In this document: one piece after another, positions 1 to 6,475 of the stretch | Numbering within the stretch: position 1 is the stretch's first letter | How the letters are laid out: each line of letters opens with the position of its first letter | DNA from: JBAYFX01 sp041666965 | Lineage (GTDB): Bacteria > Patescibacteriota > Microgenomatia > UBA12405 | Reading direction: 5' to 3' | Assembly: GCA_041666965.1 (NCBI GenBank) | Contig: JBAYFX010000013.1 | Coordinates: 1 to 21,121 of the forward strand | DNA length: 21,121 nt | Notes under the pieces: generated by a model | Told to the model about the DNA's origin: nothing | The model's database searches: none | The model's input: only the letters and a program-made list of their open reading frames with translations | Translations under genes and position numbers: made by a program

Positions 1-391
1 TAAACATCAAAGCATCGTGAGCCACAACTGCCCCAACTTGGCTACCAACGTGATCTCTTGTTACATTTCTAATGTCTGAGTTTAAGATTTGAGCCTGTTT
101 TGCCCCTGCTCGTGTTCGCATTTTATTTCCAAGTTCCAATAATCTTAAATTAGTATCCACAATCGTCACTTCATGTCCCCGCATTGAAAATGGAAAAGAT
201 ACTCTCCCGACTGCCCCCGCCAAGTCAACCACACTTTGATTAGATTTAACATTTGGAACGATATGTTGAACAACTTTTATTTCTCCCCACATTGGTTTCC
301 ATCCGTATCCTACATCGTAGCCACTACCGGCAATTTCTGTCATATCTGCACCTTGGGTGACACAAAAACCGTTTCTCTCACAAATCATCAT
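1..391 (-). CDS. SAM-dependent methyltransferase, class I (partial, 5' part only)
   Basis: The gene runs off the left edge, so only about 130 N-terminal residues are visible. After a short N-terminal stretch (ERNGFCVTQGADM) comes a Rossmann-type segment reading VVDLAGAVGRVSFPFSMRGH, followed by EVTIVDTN. This matches motif I and the acidic end of strand 2 in class I SAM methyltransferases. The canonical DxGxGxG glycines are altered (DLAGAVG), which is unusual for the family. The start is one of two tandem ATG codons (391 or 388). A TTGACC-17-TATAAT promoter ends 8 nt upstream, and there is no Shine-Dalgarno sequence. The substrate cannot be told. The gene lies outside the repeat-bounded block that begins near 541. 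Confidence 0.75.
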   Translation of the reverse strand, partial: MMICERNGFCVTQGADMTEIAGSGYDVGYGWKPMWGEIKVVQHIVPNVKSNQSVVDLAGAVGRVSFPFSMRGHEVTIVDTNLRLLELGNKMRTRAGAKQAQILNSDIRNVTRDHVGSQVGAVVAHDALMF

Positions 392-399
392 AGAGGTTT

Positions 400-428
400 A
401 TTATATTATCTAGAACACAATAGGTCAA
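400..428 (-). promoter_or_regulatory. Promoter of the methyltransferase gene
   Basis: On the minus strand, TTGACC (423-428) is followed by a 17-base spacer and TATAAT (400-405). These are the same hexamers and spacing as in front of rpoB. The -10 box ends 8 nt before the ATG at 391, so transcription should begin at or within about one base of the start codon. Confidence 0.7.
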
Positions 429-540
429 TTGATATAAGTCTATTTCATCAGAGTGGACTGTTTATTACTTGAGAATGGGATTGGTACGTCCAACGACTGG
501 CCTAGAACTTACATCTAAAAACGGACGCGGCACTTCTACG

Positions 541-575
541 TTTCACTTCGGGCGGGCGAAGCAGGATGACAAAGA
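541..575 (+). repeat. GC-rich hairpin repeat ending in CAGGATGACAAAG (single copy)
   Basis: The stretch has a short CTTCG/CGAAG inverted repeat (cttcgggcgggcgaag) followed by caggatgacaaag. It shares the terminal motif with the copies at 1087-1116 and 3937-4110. The rest of 392-592 holds the methyltransferase promoter and nothing else recognisable. Confidence 0.6.
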
Positions 576-592
576 GGAAAAATTATTTTGAT

Positions 593-1063
593 TTAGTAGC
601 CGGAAGGAGGGAGGCGCTTGGGGCCAAGGAAAGACAACTCCAGATTGCATACATTTGAAAATATATTGTCTATTTTTAACTTGAGGGAGGATATATCAAC
701 TCCCTTGTTTGATAAATCAGTCAAAACAAATTCTATTGCCTGATCATAATTATTTTTAAATTTTTGATTAATATCTTTCCAATATATTCCTTTTAAAGTT
801 TCCAGCAAAGATTGATCGTACTCAATTTTTCCATTTAACATTAACAGAGCAATCATGGGATAACTGACGGAATCAGTATAGTAAGCAGTATTATCGTTGG
901 ACATAATTTGGTTGGTGGCGGAATCATACTCGGTTTCATAAAATTTACCTTTTGAGGACGAAAAACACTTGGCTTTATTGGGACCATCCAGTTCAATTCG
1001 GGAATCAGCAATGGCAGTTAGGGCTTCATAGATTTTTGATATGTGAGGTTTTTTCCAAATCAT
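593..1063 (-). CDS. Hypothetical protein, 156 aa
   Basis: I do not recognise the family. The product looks soluble: no signal peptide, no membrane helix, and a mostly acidic and polar body. The middle (roughly residues 70-130) looks helical, and the C-terminus is short and basic (GPKRLPPSGY). A TATACT box ends 5 nt before the ATG without a clear -35, and no Shine-Dalgarno sequence is present, a pattern shared by other first genes here. It is divergent from the oxidoreductase at 1135, with a hairpin repeat between the two starts. Coding status rests on length, a normal start and stop, and absence of a better frame. Confidence 0.6.
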   Translation of the reverse strand: MIWKKPHISKIYEALTAIADSRIELDGPNKAKCFSSSKGKFYETEYDSATNQIMSNDNTAYYTDSVSYPMIALLMLNGKIEYDQSLLETLKGIYWKDINQKFKNNYDQAIEFVLTDLSNKGVDISSLKLKIDNIFSNVCNLELSFLGPKRLPPSGY

Positions 1064-1086
1064 GGTTAAGTATACAGAAAAATGAG

Positions 1087-1116
1087 GAGGTCCTTCGCCC
1101 TGCTCAGGATGACAAA
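1087..1116 (+). repeat. GC-rich hairpin repeat (single copy between divergent genes)
   Basis: The sequence gaggtccttcgccctgctc plus aggatgacaaa matches the copy at 4081-4110 at 26 of 30 positions by direct alignment. It lies between the divergent starts at 1063 and 1135, where -35 elements for both genes would be expected. Confidence 0.7.
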
Positions 1117-1134
1117 GTCGGGTAAAATAGAGAC

Positions 1135-2337
1135 ATGAAATATAAGAAAATTGCGGTGATTGGAGCGGGATTAGTGGGGCTGACGAGTGCCTACAAGCTG
1201 GCCAAAGCCGGAGTAGAAGTAGAAGTATTTGAGAAGGCAGAAACGGCTGGGGGGCTGGCAGGAAGTTTTATGTTGGGAAAGACGCGCTTAGAAAAAACCT
1301 ATCACCACATTTTCAAAACTGACACCGAAATAATTGAGTTAATTAACCAACTGGGACTGGGAGACAAGCTGGAATGGCACAAAAGTAGTGTAGGAATTTA
1401 TTGGCAGGGCAAAATGTATCCATTCTCGACACCTAAAGATGTGCTAACTTTTGACGCGATTCCCCTACCAGACCGGATTCGCAGCGGCATGGTAGCTTTG
1501 TGGCTTTCAAAGGATAATAACTGGAAGAAATACGAAAAAGTAAGCGCCGCTTGGTGGATGCGAAAATGGGGAGGAGAGAACGCTTACCGGGTGATTTGGG
1601 AACCAATGCTTAAGGGGAAGTTCCATGAGCATTACGAGCAAGTAAGTATGGCTTGGCTGTGGGCCAGGGTTAACTCACGGGGACCCTCGAGGGACAAAAG
1701 TGGGCAGGAGGTGCTGGGATACTTGCGGGGAGGATTTGAGCAGATGGTGGAAGAACTTCAAAAACGAGCCACAAAGGCCGGGGTTAAGTTTCACTTTAAG
1801 GCCGAAGTCAGCCCTCAAGATTTGGAGAAAAAGTTTGATTTGGTAATTTACAGTGGAAAACTCAGTGGAGTGGAGTACTTGGGATTTGTTAATTTAATAA
1901 TTCAGACGCCGCAGCGCTTGACTAAATATTATTGGCACAACATTAATGACCCCAAGTCCCCCTTTTTGGCACTGGTGGCCCACACCAACCTGGTGGAAAC
2001 TAAAGATTATGGGAATAAAAATGTGTACTACCTAGGGAACTATTTACCCCAAGACCACCGGTTGATGACCCTAAGCGAAGCAGAAGTTAAGAAAGAATTT
2101 TCCAGATACCTTAAAAAAATGTTTCCCGAATTTGAGCCAAAACTGGTGGAGAAAGAGTTTATGTTTAGATTCCCACTGGCGCAACATGTGGTAAAAGTAG
2201 GATTTGAACCACCCAAAATGTGGGTAGGACCAAAGACGGTTCAGTTGAGTTTTGGACAAACTTATCCACAGGATCGGGGCATGAGTATAGCCATTAGGCA
2301 GGCCAATAAGTTGATGGAGGAGTTGGAAAAGAAATAA
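1135..2337 (+). CDS. FAD-dependent oxidoreductase (UDP-galactopyranose mutase / amine oxidase superfamily)
   Basis: The 400-residue product opens with a dinucleotide-binding fold: IAVIGAGLVG (residues 6-15), then an acidic residue after strand 2 (VFEKAE, from residue 31) and the GGLAGS motif (39-44) typical of FAD enzymes of this superfamily. The C-terminus has a second FAD-contact motif, YPQDRGMSIAIRQANKLM. Relatives include UDP-galactopyranose mutase, protoporphyrinogen oxidase and amine oxidases; the substrate cannot be assigned from sequence. A place in glycan synthesis is inferred only from the neighbouring RmlC/RmlD genes. TAAAAT (1123-1128) ends 6 nt before the ATG and no Shine-Dalgarno sequence is seen. 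Its stop is one base from the stop of the convergent RmlD gene, leaving no room for a terminator. Confidence 0.85.
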   Translation: MKYKKIAVIGAGLVGLTSAYKLAKAGVEVEVFEKAETAGGLAGSFMLGKTRLEKTYHHIFKTDTEIIELINQLGLGDKLEWHKSSVGIYWQGKMYPFSTPKDVLTFDAIPLPDRIRSGMVALWLSKDNNWKKYEKVSAAWWMRKWGGENAYRVIWEPMLKGKFHEHYEQVSMAWLWARVNSRGPSRDKSGQEVLGYLRGGFEQMVEELQKRATKAGVKFHFKAEVSPQDLEKKFDLVIYSGKLSGVEYLGFVNLIIQTPQRLTKYYWHNINDPKSPFLALVAHTNLVETKDYGNKNVYYLGNYLPQDHRLMTLSEAEVKKEFSRYLKKMFPEFEPKLVEKEFMFRFPLAQHVVKVGFEPPKMWVGPKTVQLSFGQTYPQDRGMSIAIRQANKLMEELEKK

Positions 2338-2338
2338 G

Positions 2339-3220
2339 CTAGTAAGCCGCTAAATTCAGTTGTCTGACACCGTTTTCAAAGGAGCGGACTTCACATTTGA
2401 CAGAGCGGGCTTTTTGGGTTGACAAAGTTAGGTTGGGATGAAAAGTACGATCTCCCCTAAGCATGGCACCACGGTTATATTCGGTAACACTTGTAGGAAT
2501 AATATTAATAGTTGAAAGATCCAATACATCAGCCAAATGGCAACGCATTGAATATGGGGTTTGAGGAGGACCAACAATATGGAACTTCCCAACCAGATCT
2601 CTATTTTCTAACAGTGCCACCAAACCTGAGGTAAAATCGGGAAGAAAAGTTGGGCAGACATATTGATCACTAAAAGCGGATATCCGATTTCCCTTTTTTA
2701 GCTGAGTAATAATTTTGGCAACTGAGTCTGGCCTGGTAGGATGAAGGGCAGGGCCATAGGGAAAAGCCAAGGTGGCCACTACGGCCCCGAACTCTAAAGC
2801 ACCGACTTCACCGGCGGCTTTTGAGGCTCCATAGGGTTCGATGGGGTCAAGTGGATCAGTTTCGAGATAGGGGGTGGATTGGGTCCCAGGATAAACATAG
2901 TCAGTTGAGACATGGATTAATCTTGTGTCTAAATCCTGACAAACTTGAGCCACATTGAGGGCACCTTGGGCGTTTACCTGCCAGCAGTATTCCTGGTAAG
3001 CAGTATCGCTAAAAGCTTTAGCGGTGTCGGTGGCGGCGGCTAGATTGACAATACCTAAACAATTACGGTAAGGAAGCAGGGCTTGCTGTAGACTTGACCG
3101 GTCACGAATATCAACACGCGGATACGACAAATCGATAATTTCATAAGCTCCACCATGGGATGATTTGAAATTATGACCGACAAGACCGTCCCCACCAATT
3201 AAAACAATTTCTTTTACCAT
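2339..3220 (-). CDS. rfbD: dTDP-4-dehydrorhamnose reductase family protein (RmlD/RfbD-like)
   Basis: The 293-residue product is a short-chain dehydrogenase of the RmlD family. It has an N-terminal NAD(P)-binding motif (LIGGDGLVG, residues 7-15), the VNLAAATDT segment after strand 4, a catalytic STDYVYPG stretch (105-112) and a YGASKAAGE motif that supplies the Tyr130/Lys134 pair. In the classical pathway this enzyme reduces dTDP-4-keto-rhamnose to dTDP-L-rhamnose. It overlaps the upstream epimerase gene by 7 bases, which indicates translational coupling. RmlA and RmlB, needed for a full pathway, are not in the window. A related specificity (another 6-deoxysugar) is possible. Confidence 0.85.
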   Translation of the reverse strand: MVKEIVLIGGDGLVGHNFKSSHGGAYEIIDLSYPRVDIRDRSSLQQALLPYRNCLGIVNLAAATDTAKAFSDTAYQEYCWQVNAQGALNVAQVCQDLDTRLIHVSTDYVYPGTQSTPYLETDPLDPIEPYGASKAAGEVGALEFGAVVATLAFPYGPALHPTRPDSVAKIITQLKKGNRISAFSDQYVCPTFLPDFTSGLVALLENRDLVGKFHIVGPPQTPYSMRCHLADVLDLSTINIIPTSVTEYNRGAMLRGDRTFHPNLTLSTQKARSVKCEVRSFENGVRQLNLAAY

Positions 3221-3801
3221 TGGAGGTTACGTAACTGAGGCAGAGCGGCTTCGAGAGTGGGCCAAGCTTTATCCTGAGGGGAAAGCTCAGGTTGACTTAT
3301 CGGCCAGGGAACGCCTATTCTGGGATCGTTATACATGACTCCTCGACTACTAGCTCCGTCATAAATACTATCGACTTGATATGAAAAAATAGCCGGTAGC
3401 TCACCCATTACCTGAAAACCATGCAAACAACCGCGAGGCATAAATACTTGAAAACGGTTTTCTTCTGACAATTCAAAGGTTTCAAAAATAATTGGATCGG
3501 AATCTGTGCGTACGTCAACAACTACATCAAAAACCTGACCCATAGAAACTCCAACCAGCTTAGCTTGAGCATAAGGGGGTAATTGTATATGAAGAGCTCT
3601 GGTAACACCAGGTTTAGACACAGATTGGTTAGACTGACAAAAATGGGCAGTGATGCCGACACTTTTAAACAATTCAGCGTTATAAGTTTCCAAGAACAAA
3701 CCCCGGTCGTCCCGATAAACATTAGGCTTATAAAGCACCACGTCTTCAATCTTTTCAGAAAACCGAAAAACACCACCTCGGGTTACTACTTCTCTTGCCA
3801 T
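3214..3801 (-). CDS. rfbC: dTDP-4-dehydrorhamnose 3,5-epimerase family protein (RmlC/RfbC-like)
   Basis: The 195-residue product is a cupin of the RmlC family. Visible signatures are the DDRGLFLETY motif (31-40), TRALHIQLPP containing the expected catalytic His71, a second cupin region MPRGCLHGF (121-129), and the C-terminal block YNDPRIGVPWP that carries the conserved aspartate. The enzyme epimerises C3 and C5 of the 4-keto sugar nucleotide before RmlD reduces it. The gene is first in a two-gene operon with RmlD, overlapping it by 7 bases. No convincing promoter or Shine-Dalgarno sequence was found upstream; the best -10-like box (TATCAT) lies 9 nt from the start without a -35. Confidence 0.88.
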   Translation of the reverse strand: MAREVVTRGGVFRFSEKIEDVVLYKPNVYRDDRGLFLETYNAELFKSVGITAHFCQSNQSVSKPGVTRALHIQLPPYAQAKLVGVSMGQVFDVVVDVRTDSDPIIFETFELSEENRFQVFMPRGCLHGFQVMGELPAIFSYQVDSIYDGASSRGVMYNDPRIGVPWPISQPELSPQDKAWPTLEAALPQLRNLQW

Positions 3802-3866
3802 ATTGAGGATATGATATCACAATTCTACATCTTATGGGCTGTTGGTTATCTGGAAGTTAATCACGA

Positions 3867-3923
3867 ATGAGCATTGCGGTTCGGCAGGCTAATAAATTAA
3901 TGGAGGAGTTGGAAAGAGAATAA
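3867..3923 (+). pseudogene. Remnant of a paralogous FAD oxidoreductase (last 18 codons only)
   Basis: These 57 bases align without gaps to the last 57 bases of the oxidoreductase at 1135-2337 (2281-2337), with 46 of 57 identical. The peptides are MSIAVRQANKLMEELERE and MSIAIRQANKLMEELEKK, 15 of 18 identical, and both end in TAA. Seven of the eleven base differences are synonymous, so this is the tail of a diverged but formerly functional paralog rather than a fresh duplication. An in-frame TAA lies just upstream (3855-3857) and I see no further similarity before the ATG. The RmlC/RmlD pair occupies the space between the two copies. Confidence 0.7.
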
Positions 3924-3936
3924 ATTGAAGGTGGGG

Positions 3937-4110
3937 GAGATTCTTCGTCCGAAAGCTTTCGGGATTCCGTCTGAGGCGGACGAGGCAGGATGACAAGACA
4001 GAGATTGCCGCGGCCTTCGGCCTCGCAATGACGATTTCGGAGTACCGTCTGAGGCGGACGAGGCAGGATGATATGGAATTGAGATCCTTCGCTTCGCTCA
4101 GGATGACAAA
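3937..4110 (+). repeat. Tandem cluster of four hairpin repeats
   Basis: The 328-base gap between the RmlC start and the next gene (3802-4129) holds the pseudogene tail and this cluster. Units start near 3937, 4001, 4036 and 4081; the clearest begin with gagat and most end in caggatga(caaa). A 27-base segment is repeated exactly at 3967-3993 and 4045-4071. Units contain inverted repeats, for example ccgaaagctttcgg (3949-3962) and ggccttcggcc (4012-4022, a TTC loop). The cluster has no open frame of its own. Related single copies lie at 541-575 and 1087-1116. It could act as a transcript end or as a REP-like mobile sequence. Confidence 0.8.
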
Positions 4111-4129
4111 GGGACGCGATGACGATAAC

Positions 4130-5539
4130 TTAGAGGGCGGGGGTGGCGGTGACCGGAGTGGTGACCGTAACCACGGCGGTGGGAGCGACGGAAGTTGTAG
4201 CGGTTGTGGGAATGGCAGTAGTGCTGAGCTGAGAACCGATAGTTAGAACTACGTCATAGGTAGAAGTAGTGGGTAAATCAGCGGCAACTGTAGCAGCGGC
4301 AAAATCGGGAAGGCGGGACATAAAGTAAGCACTGTTGGCAGCACCGTCCGGTTTGGTACGGATAGTGTTTTGAGTGGCAGTTTCCGGAGCATTACCGGTA
4401 TTGACACTGGTAAAACCCAAGGTGGTTACCTGATTTTTAAGAAGTGCGGCTTGGCCGTTTATTTCAGTACCGTTTAATACCTGAATTTTGAGAGTTTTAC
4501 TGATTTCGGCAATAGTAGGAGTAGGAGTAGCAGTTGGAATGACTTCGGTGGGCGCTGGGGTGAGAACTAAACTATCGTCAACAGATGGCCCGGAGAGAGC
4601 TTTGTTACGATTAAGAACATAGCCAATAACCAGTGAGGCAATAACTGCCGTGACAACGAAAACGGCGATGATGGGAAGGATTGATTTTTTTGGTTCCATA
4701 TTGGATTGAATTTGATTAGATGAACTTGGAGGTAAATTTGATGAACTTATTATATCAGACAAACTTGTGGCAATTACGGGAAGCGGTAAATTGGACGATA
4801 AATTAAACTGACGGGCAATTTGAGTTTCGTCATAGACTGAGTACTCGGCCCGGGTAGGCAAATGATTATCTTTGAAGCCTTCAGGTATGTATATTTTTTT
4901 GATGGGGGAGGAGAAATAAAGCTTGGAGTAATTGAGGGTTTTTTGAATTTCAAAGTTTTGGTTTTTGACTGAGGCTGACAGATAAACACGATTGTTTTGG
5001 GCAATGAAAAGGGTGTTATCGTTTGGAGCAGTGGGATAAATGGCCAAGAAGCTTTCAGGATAAAAACGACTAAAGACACGGGCCAAAAGTTCGGAAGTTG
5101 AGGCCAGTGAGTACTGAGATAAACCTAATTCAGATAAATTTTGATGAAGCTGATCAAGCTTGGGCTTGTTTTTAATGGTAGTTAAAATTAAAGTTTTATC
5201 ATCAAAAGTTTCAAATTGAGAGGAAATGGCATCGGACTCGATGGGGAAATCAACATAATCTTTGGCAATACTAATAAGCTCACCAGTGTCGATGGCATCG
5301 ATTTTGGAATCGTAGACAAAAGTCCGGCGGACCATGTATTCGTCGGAAACTATGACCCAAGCGTCTTTAGCTTTGGACTGAGCAATAAAAGTTTTGAGAG
5401 TGGAAAGATCGGAAGGTTGAATTTCGGCCCAAAGATTAAAGTCGAAAGAAAAATGATTGTCGGTAGGGCGGAAAAAGTAAATTTCCAGATGATTAGCTTT
5501 AGGCCAAAGAATTAGTTGAGGTCGAGAGAATATTCCCAT
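4130..5539 (-). CDS. Membrane protein: PilM-like N-terminal domain, one TM helix, LytR_C domain
   Basis: In the 469-residue product, residues 1-245 resemble a degenerate PilM/actin-like fold (for example VRRTFVYDSKIDAIDTGELI and a paired alpha/beta pattern to residue 190). A Ser/Pro/Asn linker follows (250-285), then a transmembrane helix (287-308) with KK on its inner side, which places the N-terminus in the cytoplasm. After a TP-rich spacer comes a LytR_C-type domain (349-434, starting LKIQVLNGTEINGQAALL). The tail (437-469) is almost only Thr, Ala, Val and Pro. No ATP-binding motif is obvious in the N-domain. The gene follows rpsG by 28 bases, where fusA lies in many bacteria. A possible own promoter (TTGGTA-18-TAGAAT) overlaps the rpsG stop. 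The PilM assignment is by pattern, not by search. Confidence 0.72.
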   Translation of the reverse strand: MGIFSRPQLILWPKANHLEIYFFRPTDNHFSFDFNLWAEIQPSDLSTLKTFIAQSKAKDAWVIVSDEYMVRRTFVYDSKIDAIDTGELISIAKDYVDFPIESDAISSQFETFDDKTLILTTIKNKPKLDQLHQNLSELGLSQYSLASTSELLARVFSRFYPESFLAIYPTAPNDNTLFIAQNNRVYLSASVKNQNFEIQKTLNYSKLYFSSPIKKIYIPEGFKDNHLPTRAEYSVYDETQIARQFNLSSNLPLPVIATSLSDIISSSNLPPSSSNQIQSNMEPKKSILPIIAVFVVTAVIASLVIGYVLNRNKALSGPSVDDSLVLTPAPTEVIPTATPTPTIAEISKTLKIQVLNGTEINGQAALLKNQVTTLGFTSVNTGNAPETATQNTIRTKPDGAANSAYFMSRLPDFAAATVAADLPTTSTYDVVLTIGSQLSTTAIPTTATTSVAPTAVVTVTTPVTATPAL

Positions 5540-5544
5540 TACTT

Positions 5545-5574
5545 ATTCTAGTATTAATCGGGGCAAATTACCAA
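5545..5574 (-). promoter_or_regulatory. Candidate promoter for the PilM-like/LytR_C gene
   Basis: On the minus strand TTGGTA (5569-5574) and TAGAAT (5545-5550) are 18 bases apart, and the -10 box ends 5 nt before the ATG at 5539. The -35 matches consensus at 4 of 6 positions, the -10 at 5 of 6. It overlaps the rpsG stop codon, so the gene could be read alone or through the str operon. Confidence 0.4.
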
Positions 5575-6050
5575 CGGAGATGAGCAAAGGCTTTGTTGGC
5601 TTCAGCCATGCGCTCGATTTCGTTTTTCTTGGAAACACTACTGCCTTCGTTTTTGAGGGCAGCGGAAAGCTCGGCAGCTAACTTGAGAGCAAAAGAATGG
5701 TATTGCTTGTTGGGGAGTTTGCGGGAGTAAGTTATTAACCAACGGATGGCTAAAGAATCCTGACGATGACCACGGACAGCGGTAGGAACCTGATAGACGG
5801 CTCCACCAATGCGGCGGGGGCGAACTTCGACTCGAGGACGAATGTTACCAACAGCTTGCTCGAGAAGCTCAGCCACATCTTCAACTTTGTGCTCTTTTTT
5901 TAAGAGTTCCAAAGCGGCATAGACTTGCTTTTGAGCCACGACTTTTTTACCATCTTTTAGGGAGCGGTTGATGATTCTTTGAACTAGAAGGCTTTGGTAT
6001 ACGGGATCTGGTTCAATTCGAAGTTTGGTTGGTTTGTTTTTTCTACTCAT
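5568..6050 (-). CDS. rpsG: 30S ribosomal protein S7
   Basis: The 160-residue product has the S7 layout: a basic N-terminus leading to EPDPVYQSLLVQRIINRSL, the rRNA-binding segment VGNIRPRVEVRPRRIGGAVYQVP, and the C-terminal block EIERMAEANKAFAHLRW. S7 nucleates assembly of the 30S head by binding the 3' domain of 16S rRNA. Length and ending are normal for bacteria. It starts 2 bases after the rpsL stop without a Shine-Dalgarno sequence, so coupled translation is likely. Third codon positions favour C, like rpsL and the 3' part of rpoC, and unlike rpoB. Confidence 0.97.
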   Translation of the reverse strand: MSRKNKPTKLRIEPDPVYQSLLVQRIINRSLKDGKKVVAQKQVYAALELLKKEHKVEDVAELLEQAVGNIRPRVEVRPRRIGGAVYQVPTAVRGHRQDSLAIRWLITYSRKLPNKQYHSFALKLAAELSAALKNEGSSVSKKNEIERMAEANKAFAHLRW

Positions 6051-6052
6051 AA

Positions 6053-6472
6053 TTAGCTATTGGCAGCGGGCTTTTTGGCACCGTATTTGCTGCGCGATTG
6101 TAAACGACCGGCGACAGCACCGGCATCGAATTTACCCCGCATAACGTGATAACGGACACCCGGCAGATCCCGAACGCGGCCACCGCGGATGGCTACAAGA
6201 CCGTGCTCGGCAATATTGTGCCCAATACCGGGAATGTAGGCGGTAACTGAAGTACGGTTGCTTAGGCGGACTTTGGCGACTTTGCGCAGTGCCGAATGGG
6301 GCTTTTTGGGGGTCATGGTTTTAACCACGGTAACAACACCTTTTTTGAAAGGGTTGAACGAGCTGATTAATTTGTTACTTAAGGAATTAAAATTGTTACG
6401 CAGAGCACCGGTTTTGAGCTTAGCTACCCGGGGTCGGCGAGCCGATTTAATTAATTGGTTGAAAGTTGGCAT
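6053..6472 (-). CDS. rpsL: 30S ribosomal protein S12
   Basis: The 139-residue product carries the S12 core: TPKKPHSALRKVAKVRLSN, the AYIPGIGHNIAEHG loop and RGGRVRDLPGVRYH, ending in RSKYGAKKP. S12 sits at the decoding centre. Lys56 matches E. coli Lys42, but Arg101 replaces Lys87, and His59 replaces Asn45 of the PNSALRK motif. About 13 extra residues lie between Leu24 and Gly45 compared with E. coli S12. The ATG follows the rpoC stop by 3 bases with no Shine-Dalgarno sequence. Confidence 0.97.
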   Translation of the reverse strand: MPTFNQLIKSARRPRVAKLKTGALRNNFNSLSNKLISSFNPFKKGVVTVVKTMTPKKPHSALRKVAKVRLSNRTSVTAYIPGIGHNIAEHGLVAIRGGRVRDLPGVRYHVMRGKFDAGAVAGRLQSRSKYGAKKPAANS

Positions 6473-6475
6473 AAT

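Noticed and set aside
236..472. 78-residue plus-strand open frame
   Set aside because: It runs antisense to the methyltransferase and its promoter, with no recognisable domain or plausible promoter.
391..592. Possible tRNA or small RNA in the gap between the methyltransferase and the next gene
   Set aside because: No cloverleaf, TTCRANY-like T-loop or CCA-proximal stem could be laid out; only the promoter and one hairpin repeat are supported.
3937..4110. CRISPR array
   Set aside because: The repeat units differ in sequence and length and have no regular spacers; no cas genes are nearby.
4136..4180. G-rich stretch resembling a G-quadruplex
   Set aside because: The G runs are irregular (several only GG) and are explained by the complement of Thr, Pro, Val and Ala codons.
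4028..4246. 72-residue plus-strand frame rich in Gly, Asp and Ser
   Set aside because: It is made of the hairpin repeats and the antisense of the Thr/Val/Pro tail of the LytR_C protein.
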